Shown here in pieces: positions 41,661-50,558 of a stretch of 64,000 nucleotides of DNA (its first letter is position 1; every line of letters starts with the position of its first letter). A program made the position numbers and the translations under genes. The notes under the pieces were generated by a model. It was given only the letters and a program-made list of their open reading frames with translations, searched no databases and was not told the DNA's origin. Source of the DNA: Phycisphaerae bacterium (GTDB taxonomy: Bacteria; Planctomycetota; Phycisphaerae; Sedimentisphaerales; Anaerobacaceae); NCBI GenBank assembly GCA_017993835.1, contig JAGOLX010000019.1:1-64000 (forward strand), written 5' to 3'.

Positions 41661-41770
41661 CGTCGTACTCCTTCATCCGTGGAAATCCTGTGTGACGACA
41701 GCTTACTGTGGATGCCACCGCACTGCAATGGTCGAGATGCGAACGGACTCTCTGGCGTCTACGGCGAGAT

Positions 41771-41801
41771 TGTCATGCTGAACGAAGTGAAGCATCTGGG
41801 C
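41771..41801 (+). repeat. Dispersed repeat family R1, copy 2 (single unit)
   Basis: TGTCATGCTGAACGAAGTG-type unit ending CATCTGGGC. It is one half of the inverted pair seen at 23586-23685 and lies ~95 bases before the GH2 start. Confidence 0.6.
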
Positions 41802-41894
41802 AATGAATGCAAATGTGGTTTGTTTCCCTGCCTGCTCATATCCCGTGGTTGGGCGATTGTTGTTGAAGATAGTTCCCAGGTTCTATACCATCGG

Positions 41895-44561
41895 ATGGTG
41901 ATGCCTCGACAAGAGACAATCCTGTCCGACGGGTGGCTGATCCGCAGTTCGGCCGACACACAGGCCCACGGCGAGGAGATCTCGCGGCCTGCGTTTGTTG
42001 TGCGCGACTGGAGACCTGCGTCCGTGCCATCGACCGTCCTGGGGACGCTGGCCGGCGAGGGCGTCTATGACGACCCCTACGTCGGCATGAACCTGGCGAA
42101 GATCCCGCAGGAGACCTTTCGCGTGCCTTGGTGGTACCGCGGCGCGTTCGCTCTGTCCGACGACCAGGCCGGCGGGACGGTCCTCCTGGAGTTCGATGGG
42201 ATCAATTACGCCGCGGACATCTGGCTCAATGGCCGCTGTATCGCCCGAGCCGACCAGGCGAAGGGGGCGTTTCGCCGATTCCAGTACGATGTGTCCGGTC
42301 AGGTCACGGCGGGCGAGAATGTCCTGGCGGTGGCGGTCACGCCGCCGAAACCGGGTGACTTCTCGACCGGCTTCGTGGACTGGAATCCTCCGCCGCCGGA
42401 TCGGAACATGGGTCTATTTCGTCCCGTGCGACTTCGCTTCTGTGCCGAGGTGTCCATCGAGAATCCCTTTGTCCAGTCGCGACTCGATCTGACCACGTCT
42501 GCCGAAGCGAGCCTGACGATTCGTGCTGATCTTGTGAACCGCAGCGACGAGGTCGTATCGGGAGTCCTCGACGGGGTCATCGAAGGAATCCAGTTCCGCC
42601 GGGACGTGCAATTGCAGCCTCGCGAGTCGCGGACGATCACGGTGACGGCCGAGGACTGCCCGTTGCTTCGCATCGCGAACGCGCGCATCTGGTGGCCGCA
42701 CGATCTGGGCAAGCCTGAACTGTACGAAATGGAGCTTCGATTCCTCGTCGGTTCGGAGCCTTCCGACGCCAGTTCCGTCCGGTTCGGCATTCGTGAGGTG
42801 GCGGACTACCGCACGCCGGAAGGGCACCGTGGATTCAAGGTCAACGGCAGGGAGGTACTCATCCGCGGCGCGGGCTGGACGGACGATCTGCTGCTGGCCG
42901 ATACGCCGCAGACGATCGAAGCCGAGCTGCAATACGTCCGGCATATGAACCTCAACTGCATCCGCTGCGAAGGCGTCTGGGGCAAGGACCAGACGTTCTA
43001 CGACCTCTGCGACGAGTACGGCATCCTCGCGATGGTCGGCTGGAGTTGTCACTGGGAGCATGAACAGTATCTCGGCAAGCCAGCCGACGACCTCTACGGC
43101 GGCGTGACCTCGCCCGAGGATATCGAGCTGGTCAGCCAATCCTGGCGGGATCAGCTCCTGTGGCTGCGGAACCACCCGAGCATCTTCGTCTGGGCGGTTG
43201 CCAGCGACAAGCTGCCCGCGCCCGAACTGGAACGAAGGTACATCGACATCTTCCGCCAGTGCGATCCGACGCGGCCCTCCCTGGCCTCCACGGGAGGCAT
43301 GGGCAGCGAGCAGCGGATTGTCTGTCCGAAAGAACTGGTCAGCGAGGTCAGCGGCAACTCCGGCATGAAGATGCTCGGACCCTACGAGTACACGCCGCCG
43401 GTCTATTGGTACACGGACTCGCGACGCGGTGGCGCGTATGGCTTTAACACGGAGACCTCGCCCGGCGCCGTCGTTCCGACGCTCGAAAGCCTGCGGAAGA
43501 TGCTCCCCGCGGAGCATCTTTGGCCGGTCGATGACTGGTGGCATTTCCATTGTGGTCTGAACGAGTTCACGACGCTGGACTGTTTCCGAGAGGCGATCCG
43601 CCGGCGCTACGGCGAGGCGCACAGCGTGGAGGAGTTCGCCCTCAAGGCCCAGACGCTCAACTATGAGCTGGCTCGACCGATGTTCGAGGCGTTTCGCGTC
43701 AATCGCGGCCGGGCTACCGGCGTCATCCAGTGGATGCTCAATGCGACCTGGCCCAAGATGTACTGGCAGCTCTACGACTGGTTCCTGATGCCCACCGGCG
43801 CGTTCTACGGCGCGAAGAAGGCCTGCGAGCCCACGCAACTCGTCTACAACTATGGGGACCAGGGCGTCTATCTCGTGAATGAGCCGCATGAGATCGTAGG
43901 GTGGGTTCTCAACCCACGCGTCAGGGACGCATCGGATGATTCAACGCGTGGGTTGAGAACCCACCCTACAAGCCTCACGGCCGATATCCGTATCTACGAC
44001 ATGGCGTCGAAGCTCGTCCTGGCCGCGCACGTGCCGGTCGAGCCTCGCGCGGATGCGTCGAGCGGGGTCTTCAGGCTCCCGCGATTGGAGAACGTCACGA
44101 CGACGCACTTCCTGAATCTTCGATTGCTGGACGCGGCGGGCACACTGATCTCGAACAACTTCTACTGGTTGTCCACGCGACCCGATGTCCTCGACTACCA
44201 GGCCAAGGTCAAGCCGTGGGAATACTACACGCCCAGCAGCCAGTACGCGGACCTGACCGGCCTCAATTCGCTGGCCCCGGCCCAGGTGGACGTGAGCTGC
44301 CATATCGACGAGAACGGCCAAATCGCGGTCGATCTAGCGAACCGCAGCGACCGAATCGCGTTCTTCCTCGAGCTGCTCCTGATGGATGAGGGCGCCGGCG
44401 AGCCGGTCGTGCCCGTCTTCTGGCGGGACAACTACGTCAGTCTCCTGCCGGGCCAAACAAGAACGGTCACGGCTGGGGTGGGGAAACCTGCACAGCAGAC
44501 GGCTTTGGTCGTCCGCGGCTGGAACGTCGAGACGCAGCGGCGCCTCGTCCCGCTACAGTAA
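41895..44561 (+). CDS. GH2 exo-beta-glycosidase (exo-glucosaminidase/mannosidase type)
   Basis: This 888-residue protein starts at the MVM codons (41895); longer upstream frames carry a repeat and are not gene-like. Galactose-binding domain (~1-160: VPWWYRGAFALS, YAADIWLNGRCIARADQAKGAFRRF), immunoglobulin-like domain, then a TIM barrel (~280-620). The catalytic pair resembles exo-beta-glucosaminidase CsxA: acid/base Asp in VASDKLPAPELE (D438) and nucleophile Glu in GFNTETSPGAVVP (E520). C-terminal beta domains follow. No signal peptide is seen, so it may act in the cytoplasm or periplasm after uptake. A perfect palindrome at 43896-43969 adds ~25 in-frame codons (VGWVLNPRVRDASDDS...). The substrate is inferred from the active-site motif only. 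Confidence 0.85.
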   Translation: MVMPRQETILSDGWLIRSSADTQAHGEEISRPAFVVRDWRPASVPSTVLGTLAGEGVYDDPYVGMNLAKIPQETFRVPWWYRGAFALSDDQAGGTVLLEFDGINYAADIWLNGRCIARADQAKGAFRRFQYDVSGQVTAGENVLAVAVTPPKPGDFSTGFVDWNPPPPDRNMGLFRPVRLRFCAEVSIENPFVQSRLDLTTSAEASLTIRADLVNRSDEVVSGVLDGVIEGIQFRRDVQLQPRESRTITVTAEDCPLLRIANARIWWPHDLGKPELYEMELRFLVGSEPSDASSVRFGIREVADYRTPEGHRGFKVNGREVLIRGAGWTDDLLLADTPQTIEAELQYVRHMNLNCIRCEGVWGKDQTFYDLCDEYGILAMVGWSCHWEHEQYLGKPADDLYGGVTSPEDIELVSQSWRDQLLWLRNHPSIFVWAVASDKLPAPELERRYIDIFRQCDPTRPSLASTGGMGSEQRIVCPKELVSEVSGNSGMKMLGPYEYTPPVYWYTDSRRGGAYGFNTETSPGAVVPTLESLRKMLPAEHLWPVDDWWHFHCGLNEFTTLDCFREAIRRRYGEAHSVEEFALKAQTLNYELARPMFEAFRVNRGRATGVIQWMLNATWPKMYWQLYDWFLMPTGAFYGAKKACEPTQLVYNYGDQGVYLVNEPHEIVGWVLNPRVRDASDDSTRGLRTHPTSLTADIRIYDMASKLVLAAHVPVEPRADASSGVFRLPRLENVTTTHFLNLRLLDAAGTLISNNFYWLSTRPDVLDYQAKVKPWEYYTPSSQYADLTGLNSLAPAQVDVSCHIDENGQIAVDLANRSDRIAFFLELLLMDEGAGEPVVPVFWRDNYVSLLPGQTRTVTAGVGKPAQQTALVVRGWNVETQRRLVPLQ
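43896..43969. repeat. Palindromic element P1, copy 2, inserted in frame in the GH2 gene
   Basis: A 26-base arm beginning GTAGGGTGGGTTCTCAACCC (43896-43921) is exactly inverted at 43944-43969, with 22 bases between. No stop or frame change results. The encoded peptide (GWVLNPRV..RGLRTHPTS) has no counterpart expected in GH2 beta domains. Confidence 0.9.
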
Positions 44562-44648
44562 TCGGCGTGGCCGCAGAGCATGCACGCCCGACGGACTCTC
44601 TGGGCGTGTGAAAGGCGGCTGTCACGCCTATCTATTGTGGACTCGCTT

Positions 44649-45885
44649 CTACAGAATACGTCTCCTCATCAAGAAGACAACCGAACCCACGAGGATCACT
44701 CCGCCTGTCAGACCATAGATGCCCCAAGAACTGCCTGTCGCTTGGAGCTCAGATGGCTGCGGTGATGGTGTTGTGACTGCCGAATCTGCGCGAGGATTGC
44801 ACACTAGAAGGAACAAGACTTCCCCCTGCATCTGCGGCGGAGATGGTATTGGAGGCCGTCCTCGCCTTTGTGATCATCGCCAGCGATGCCTTGTTCTCAA
44901 GCCACTTCTCGAACGGCTCCTCCGTAGACTTCACCACATAGCGTACTCGCGTGACCTCATCTTTCACGTGGGTCCCCGGAGGGAATTCCACATGAAAGTC
45001 CTCATCGCTTAACCCTTGATTGACAACAATCCTGGTCGCCTGATATCGATTCTTCAGATTGTCCCCCGCCAGGGTCAGACAACCAGCCGAGGGGAACCAC
45101 AATCCAGGCGAAACCTGCTCCAGTGACGTCACATCGACTGAGGCAGTCACTTGAGGCCCGTTGGCCGTTGGGGACACGTACTCATATCGCACCGGCGTGC
45201 AAGAATGTGCTGTGGAGAAATAGACACGTGTGTAGGGTAGTTTGCAAGCTGCTGAGGAAGACGGCGCCTCTATGAGAAGATCGGCTCGTGCTGTGGGGAA
45301 TCCATTCATTTCGCCTTGATTCTCTTCAAAATAAACGAAGCCCTCTTTGCGTAGCGCAGTGGACAACCGTATCGTCTTGTCCTGACCGTGAATCGCCAGT
45401 ATACAGAAGACCATGGGGGGCTGACCCTCTGGAACGGTGAAACGGCGAACCTCGGTTATAACACCTCGAGACAGCGTTCCTTTTGTGCCATCCGGCAATC
45501 CTGAACTCACACTGGCGTACTTGGCGACCCTGCCGTTGAATGACTCCATAACCACACTATCCGATGGATCCGCAGACTGATTCAGGTTGGTCTGTCGCTG
45601 TATCATAAGGGATCGCTCAGCAAAGGGACGTTTTGTGAACCACGTGCATTTCTGCGGCCCCTTCACTATGGTGCGGCTGGTCCCTGCGATGTCTTCAATC
45701 GTGGGAGCTGGATCCACGATCCACTCATACTCTACAGCTACATCAACAATGGCCGACTCCATTGCCTCACACATATCGGCAAGGTCGTCAAGTGTGACGG
45801 CATACGCCGCTGGCGATCTGATCAACAGAAATCCAACGGCAGAAATCAGGAGACATGACAGATGCGCTGTCGTGCGATGATTCAT
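44649..45885 (-). pseudogene. Secreted protein with sorting/anchor tail separated by a frameshift
   Basis: The main frame (44749-45885, 378 residues) starts with signal peptide NHRTTAHLSCLLISAVGFLL and continues as a secreted beta-rich protein (FTKRPFAERSLMIQRQT, VYFSTAHSCTPVRYEYVSP, HVKDEVTRVRYVVKSTEEPFEKWL). It then runs into SSRRFGSHNTITAAI and stops. An overlapping minus-strand frame (44649-44831) encodes TTPSPQPSELQATGSSWGIY then GLTGGVILVGSVVFLMRRRIL, a membrane anchor plus Arg tail that this kind of protein should end with. A single-base shift, for example at the G5 run near 44820, would join them. It is a true mutation, an assembly error or a switchable tail. The main frame may still be expressed as a shorter, unanchored protein. 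Confidence 0.65.
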
Positions 45886-46021
45886 CGTAGGCCCCCTTCT
45901 CAAACTCACAGAACGACTCCATTGCTTGACTGTGAAACGCGACCATTGCCACGGCGCACCTTTCCGCACCATCCCGCAGACTGGTCCACCATCGTTCAAT
46001 CCGCTGTTGTACGTCTGACAG
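45788..46021 (-). pseudogene. Possible HAAS-domain fragment
   Basis: No ATG start. The frame from 46021 begins SDVQQRIERWWTSLRDGAER, which mirrors the first residues of the neighbouring HAAS protein (DVEEQIEQWRNALQASE). It then loses similarity and overlaps the start of the secreted-protein gene. It could be a decayed duplicate or an unrecognised short gene using CTG or another rare start. Low certainty. Confidence 0.3.
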
Positions 46022-46053
46022 GGTTTTTTCTCCCGTCGGCGTCCTGTTCTGTT

Positions 46054-46776
46054 TCAATGCAGGGTGGCCCGGCAACGCTTCTCGCCATTGCGCAGCAGAA
46101 TCAGGAAGGTCGCGGCAAGGACAGGAACCACAATGGCACAACCGAGACCGGCGTAGCGGCACGCGAGCATCATCTGGTCAAACCCGTGCTGACCGACGTG
46201 CATCGCTACGGCCGTGCGGAACAGGAGTCCCAAGCCGATCAGGACGCAGATTAGAGCGGCCAGGGTTACCAGCAGCCCGGCCTTGCGACACTGAGACCGT
46301 GGCCGCAGTCTGACGCCCAGGCGAGCCCAGAAGCCACCCAGCAGGACCACCCATCCGATCAGCAACAAGGCGACCGGCGGCGCGACCTCCGATACGATCC
46401 CGATCAGGGCGTGCAGGGTGCCCCACACGGACCCGGCGAGCAGTTGGAAGACCAGCGTCTTTCCGCCACGGAATACCGCGCCTGCGATATAGCCTCCAGC
46501 GAAGTACACGAGCACGCCAAACAGCATCCAGGACAGATGACGCAGGGGACGGCGTCTCGCGTTGACCTTCTGGTACTCCCTTTCGAGAGAACGAGTCTCG
46601 CCGAGCCGGTGGGAGGCGATCAGAAACGACTCCGTTGGCGAGAGCCCCAGCGGCCGGAGGCGTTCCATCTCCTCTCGCAGATGGCCTTCCAGTTCGTCGA
46701 TGTCGGACATGCCGAACGCTTCGGATGCCTGCAACGCATTTCGCCATTGCTCGATCTGCTCTTCTACGTCGTGCAT
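46054..46776 (-). CDS. HAAS-domain multi-span membrane protein, PadR partner
   Basis: This 240-residue protein starts at the ATG at 46776, inside the end of the padR gene (13-base overlap). The N-terminal helical HAAS-type domain (~1-75: VEEQIEQWRNALQASEAFG, DELEGHLREEMERL, SFLIASHRLGE) is followed by about five membrane segments (LSWMLFGVLVYFAGGYIAGA, VAPPVALLLIGWVVLLGGF, AGLLVTLAALICVLIGLGL, YAGLGCAIVVPVLAATFLILL). The HAAS part is thought to signal with the PadR repressor. This second pair is independent of the 1531-7109 cluster and has a multi-span body in place of one span plus a large outer domain. Confidence 0.85.
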   Translation of the reverse strand: MHDVEEQIEQWRNALQASEAFGMSDIDELEGHLREEMERLRPLGLSPTESFLIASHRLGETRSLEREYQKVNARRRPLRHLSWMLFGVLVYFAGGYIAGAVFRGGKTLVFQLLAGSVWGTLHALIGIVSEVAPPVALLLIGWVVLLGGFWARLGVRLRPRSQCRKAGLLVTLAALICVLIGLGLLFRTAVAMHVGQHGFDQMMLACRYAGLGCAIVVPVLAATFLILLRNGEKRCRATLH

Positions 46777-47105
46777 GGTCGCTTCTCCCAAAGTTGTTGA
46801 AGGGTGCTGTGTACGAGCATCCACTGGATTCGGTGCTCGGCCAGCGCCCTGGTTCCACTTCTCTTCACGTGATAATACTTCCTCTGGCGACCGGCCTCGG
46901 CCGTGCTCATATAGGACTCGATGAGTTTCTGCTTCTCCAGTCGGTGCAGGACGGGATAGAGCATGCCGTCGGTCCACTGCATCTGCCCGCCGGAAAGCTC
47001 GCGAACCCGCTGGATGATCGCGTATCCGTAGCTGTCGCCCTCCGAGAGGATCGACAGGATCAGCGGAGTCGCCGACGCCGCAACCAAATCTTTTGCCACT
47101 GCCAC
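46764..47105 (-). CDS. PadR-family transcriptional regulator
   Basis: This 113-residue protein starts at a GTG (47105), seven bases after GGAGGT (47113-47118); an earlier GTG at 47120 lies in front of that site. PadR signature: ATPLILSILSEGDSYGYAIIQRVREL, DGMLYPVLHRLEKQKLIESY, QRKYYHVKRSGTRAL. It overlaps the HAAS membrane protein gene. A 25-bp palindrome covers its promoter, strongly suggesting autoregulation. Confidence 0.93.
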   Translation of the reverse strand: MAVAKDLVAASATPLILSILSEGDSYGYAIIQRVRELSGGQMQWTDGMLYPVLHRLEKQKLIESYMSTAEAGRQRKYYHVKRSGTRALAEHRIQWMLVHSTLQQLWEKRPCTT

Positions 47106-47140
47106 AGTTCGTACCTCCACAATGCGAGTACCTAATACTG

Positions 47141-47174
47141 TAATGCATAGTACATCTATGCATTAGGAAGTCAA
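47141..47174 (-). promoter_or_regulatory. PadR promoter with perfect 10-bp-arm operator
   Basis: Minus-strand -35 TTGACT (47174-47169), 16 bases, -10 TACTAT (47152-47147). TAATGCATAG (47141-47150), TACAT, CTATGCATTA (47156-47165) is a perfect inverted repeat covering the spacer and -10. It shares ATGCATA with the operator candidate at 1469-1483. Confidence 0.75.
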
Positions 47175-47222
47175 GTGCTTTCTTGCAGAAGTGCGTTTTT
47201 TTCTCCGAAGCACATGGCGGCG

Positions 47223-47304
47223 GAGGATCTGGGCTTCGGACGAGAGCTGTCTCCCGGTCGCAGGCCAGATCCTTCACTCCGCTACGCTCCGTTCAGGATG
47301 AGAA
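47223..47304. repeat. Dispersed repeat family R1, copy 3
   Basis: The centre TCTCCCGGTCGCAGGCCAGAT is shared with copy 1, followed by the unit CCTTCACTCCGCTACGCTCC ending CAGGATGAGAA. It lies in the 290-base gap between padR and the next gene, which otherwise shows nothing. Confidence 0.65.
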
Positions 47305-47398
47305 ACGCAGCGGATGTATCTTCCCGAATCTCCACGATATGGATTCGGTAGTCGCAATATCGCCTGCACCCGCCCAGTTCTCAGCGGCCGATTACGCG

Positions 47399-49270
47399 TC
47401 ACTTGTCGTCCGGCCTGATGACGCCCAGATACCGGCCCAGCCAGTAGGGGAGCAGGTAGATGTCGCCGCTGTATTCCTCGCGGCCGCCGTCGCCCCCGTC
47501 GAGACGAAAGGCGTTGCCGTTGAACTTGCTCATGGGCCGCTCGTCAGGGGGCTGCACGATCTTGGTGGTCTGCTCGCGGAAGTTGGCCGGCAGCGAGTCC
47601 AGGTCCTCCCGAGAGCTGTTCTGGATGGTCCAACTGATCGTGTCCAGAGGGAACTGCTGGAGGGTCCAGATGGATTCCGCGAGGTCGAAATCCTCGGCGC
47701 CGGTCGCGGCGTAGAAGAAGTCCCAGAGCGGGTTCTTCTCGGGCCGCTCGATTTGCCAGTGGTCGCGAATGGCCTGGCGGTACCTCTCCCGCAGTTCCGG
47801 CGTGAACGCGTACCGATGCAGGTTCCAGTAGCTCAGGAACGCCAGCTCGTCATCGGAGTGATTCCACTCCGTCGTGAGATCGATGCCCGAGACCTGGCCC
47901 AGCTCGCCGACCGGGATCATGATGTTGTCGAGATAGCCGTGCTGCTCGATCAGCTCGAATGCCTTTTGCCGATAGACCTCCTTGCCTGTGAAGTGATACG
48001 CGGTCTGGAGGAAGGCGATGATCTCGACGGAGTTCAATCGCCGGTCGCCCACCTGGCGGGGAAACTGGTTCACGTACTCGGGGTTCCAGCGGCCCCATAG
48101 GGTGGGCTTGCCGTCGTAATCGACCAGATACCAGTCGTGCCGGACGATGTGGTCCATGATCGCGTCGATGAGCGCGACCGCTCGCTTCTTCCAGGCATCA
48201 TCGGGTACAATCTCCGCGAAAATCGCGTAGACGAAGAAGTGCCCGACGATCTCGTCGCTGCTGGTGGTTCCCTTCCAGGACCACTGCCCGTCCGGCGTAT
48301 TGTGCCAGTGCTGCCTGTCCGCCACTTGGTACCCGGCCCGCTCGAAGGACCTCGCAGGAAAGCCCTCGATGCCCGTGATTTCGCTGAGCCGCTCCATTGC
48401 TTCGAAGGATTCGCAGCAGTTGAGCAGGGCCTCGTCGGACTTGGTCACGGCGTATCGGAACAGCTCGCCGGCCAGGTACATCGCGGTCCAAAGCCCGTCG
48501 TTGTCCTGATCGACGAGCGTCCCGGTCGAGAGGTCGCCCGGCGCGGCCATCTCGAAGGCGCTGTTGAAGCCGAATCGGATGTGCCGCTGGCGGGTCAACC
48601 GGTCGAAATGCTCGGCCTTCTGTGCCAGCGTCATCTTGCGGAAATGGATGATGTTCAAGCCATGCTGCGAGAGGATCAGGACCGAGCCCGCCTCGCCCGG
48701 CCAGATGTCAACGACTGTGTCGTCGAGGAGCCACCGCCTCGACGCATAGTAGTCGATCCGACCGTTGGGCTGCCGCGAGAATGCCCCGATGGGTGTTCCG
48801 AACCAGACGACGTCGCCGATGGTCTGCCGGCATGTCGTGTCAGAGCAGGGCACCCTCTTGAGATCGATACCCTGCGACCCGGCCGTGCTCGGATCTGTCG
48901 GGAGGCGTTCCCCCGAAGTCGCGGTCAAGAGTCGTCCACCCGAGGCGTTGCTCAGGATGTACTTGTCCGTCAGGTACACGAATTGGCCGTTCCGGATTTC
49001 CATGTCCTTGATCTGCATATCGATCAGGGGACGATACTGTCGCTCCGGGCGGAGCGTGCCGGCGTGGACCTGCAAGAGCCCCCTGTCCGAGAGGACAAGG
49101 ACCCGGCCATTGCGGTCCATGCGGACCTTCAGCAGCTTTGCCTCTGCCACTTCCGGGGCGAGCGGAATCTGCTCGCTGGAGTCCTGCAGGAAGGGGCGGT
49201 CCACATGGAATCGGGTTGTGTCGGGTGAAGGGACAGCCGTCGCGAGGATGAGCAGGATTCCGACAACCAT
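47399..49270 (-). CDS. Secreted propeller / alpha-toroid protein of unknown function
   Basis: This 623-residue protein starts after GGAGGT. A short signal (VVGILLILATAVPS) precedes ~200 residues with sensor-propeller-type repeats (VRMDRNGRVLVLSDRGLLQVHAG, TIGDVVWFGTPIGAFSRQPNG). Residues ~235-600 are helical with repeated GLWTAMYLAGELFRYAVTKS and FLQTAYHFTGKEVYRQKAFEL units that fit an (alpha/alpha)6 toroid as in glycoside hydrolases, lyases or epimerases. No definite catalytic motif can be named. Neighbouring GH2, GH78 and SGNH genes make a polysaccharide-related role likely. The sequence NHSDDELAFLSYW could hold acidic active-site residues. Confidence 0.65.
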   Translation of the reverse strand: MVVGILLILATAVPSPDTTRFHVDRPFLQDSSEQIPLAPEVAEAKLLKVRMDRNGRVLVLSDRGLLQVHAGTLRPERQYRPLIDMQIKDMEIRNGQFVYLTDKYILSNASGGRLLTATSGERLPTDPSTAGSQGIDLKRVPCSDTTCRQTIGDVVWFGTPIGAFSRQPNGRIDYYASRRWLLDDTVVDIWPGEAGSVLILSQHGLNIIHFRKMTLAQKAEHFDRLTRQRHIRFGFNSAFEMAAPGDLSTGTLVDQDNDGLWTAMYLAGELFRYAVTKSDEALLNCCESFEAMERLSEITGIEGFPARSFERAGYQVADRQHWHNTPDGQWSWKGTTSSDEIVGHFFVYAIFAEIVPDDAWKKRAVALIDAIMDHIVRHDWYLVDYDGKPTLWGRWNPEYVNQFPRQVGDRRLNSVEIIAFLQTAYHFTGKEVYRQKAFELIEQHGYLDNIMIPVGELGQVSGIDLTTEWNHSDDELAFLSYWNLHRYAFTPELRERYRQAIRDHWQIERPEKNPLWDFFYAATGAEDFDLAESIWTLQQFPLDTISWTIQNSSREDLDSLPANFREQTTKIVQPPDERPMSKFNGNAFRLDGGDGGREEYSGDIYLLPYWLGRYLGVIRPDDK

Positions 49271-49314
49271 CGCAAACCTCCTTACATGGATTCGCCTAAT
49301 TTTGCATGGGATCG

Positions 49315-49362
49315 CGGATCTGTCGTCCTTCGCTCTGCTTCGCTCCGTTCAGGATGACAATC
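49315..49362. repeat. Dispersed repeat family R1, copy 4 (single unit)
   Basis: GATCTGTCGTCCTTCGCTC..TTCGCTCCGTTCAGGATGACA, in the same orientation as the right unit of copy 3. It fills the space between the start of the alpha-toroid gene and the end of the C-S lyase gene. Confidence 0.65.
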
Positions 49363-49385
49363 GCGGAGATCCATCGTAGTCTGTA

Positions 49386-50543
49386 TCATGCCGGTCTCCA
49401 GTTGCCCACGGCATGTTTCATACGCTCCAAGCCCGCCAGCAGAGTGGCTTGCGGGCAGCCGAAATTCAGCCTGACGAAGCCCTCCCCCAGGAAGCTGCTC
49501 CCATTGGAGACCCCAACTCCGGCCAGCTCGAAGAAGTGTTCGGGATCGGGCAGGCCCAGCGGACGGGTGTCGATCCAGGCCAGGTAGGTCGCCTGAACGT
49601 GGTCCATGGACAGGCCGGCGATCTGCTCATTGACGAACCGATAGACAAGGTCCTCGTTGCCGCGCAGGTAGTCGATGAGAGCCAGTCTCCAGGGTTCGCA
49701 GTCCCGGTAGGCAGCCAGGCATGCGGCGTAGCCCATCGCATTCACGCCGGGAACAATGCCGTGGTGGGCACGGTTGAACTTCGCCCGCAGCCCGGCGTCC
49801 TCAATGATGGCGAACGAGCAGCTCAACCCAGGGATGTTGAAGGTCTTGCTTGGAGCCATCAGCGTGATGGTTCTCGCGGAGATCCCCGGACCCAGCGTTG
49901 CCGTGGGCGTGTGCAGCCCGCCGTCGAGGGCGAGGTCGCAGTGGATCTCGTCTGAGCACAGGACGATGTCGTGCTTCAGGCAGACCTCCGCAATCCGCTC
50001 GAGCTCCCATCGTTCGAACCGCCTCCCGACCGGGTTGTGCGGATTGCACAGCAGCAGGACGCGAGATCGCGGGGTGATTTCCCGCTCGAATCGGTCCGGG
50101 TCCATGACGTACAGGCCGTCTTGCCGTGCGAGCGGAACAGTCTTGATGTTCCTGCCTGATCCCGGCGGCGCGGACAGGAACGGCGGGTAGATCGGGCTGA
50201 AGGCCAGCACGTCGTCGCCCTCCTCGGCGAGGGCCCGACACACGACATTCAGCGCGGAGACGACGCCGGGCATCCAGACGATCCACGAAGGCTCGATTTC
50301 CCATCGGTACTTCTGTGCCATCCGCTGCACGACGACCTGCGTGAGTTCTTCCGGCGGGATGGCGTATCCGAAGACCCCGTGCTCGACCCGGCGGCGCAAC
50401 GCGTCCAGAACCGGCTCGGGCGCCTGGAAATCCATGTCCGCCACCCACATCGGGATGACGTCCCGGCCCTTGTACTTCGCCCATTTGAGACTGTCGCTGC
50501 CACGTCGTTCGACCACGCGGTCGAAGTCAAAACTATTCTTCAT
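49386..50543 (-). CDS. PatB/MalY-type PLP C-S lyase / aminotransferase
   Basis: This ~385-residue fold-type I PLP protein has NSFDFDRVVERRGSDSLKW and IPMWVADMDFQAPEPV at the start, typical of the MalY/PatB cystathionine beta-lyase group; then FSPIYPPFLSA, LLLCNPHNPVGR, LCSDEIHCDL and the PLP lysine in MAPSKTFNIPGL (K233), and the C-terminal arginine in GFVRLNFGCP. It probably cleaves C-S bonds of cystathionine or related compounds. The ATG at 50543 fits family alignments; a second at 50559-50561 lies in the arm of a palindromic element. It is divergent from a nitroreductase gene. Confidence 0.9.
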   Translation of the reverse strand: MKNSFDFDRVVERRGSDSLKWAKYKGRDVIPMWVADMDFQAPEPVLDALRRRVEHGVFGYAIPPEELTQVVVQRMAQKYRWEIEPSWIVWMPGVVSALNVVCRALAEEGDDVLAFSPIYPPFLSAPPGSGRNIKTVPLARQDGLYVMDPDRFEREITPRSRVLLLCNPHNPVGRRFERWELERIAEVCLKHDIVLCSDEIHCDLALDGGLHTPTATLGPGISARTITLMAPSKTFNIPGLSCSFAIIEDAGLRAKFNRAHHGIVPGVNAMGYAACLAAYRDCEPWRLALIDYLRGNEDLVYRFVNEQIAGLSMDHVQATYLAWIDTRPLGLPDPEHFFELAGVGVSNGSSFLGEGFVRLNFGCPQATLLAGLERMKHAVGNWRPA

Positions 50544-50558
50544 GCCCACAAGGCCCTT

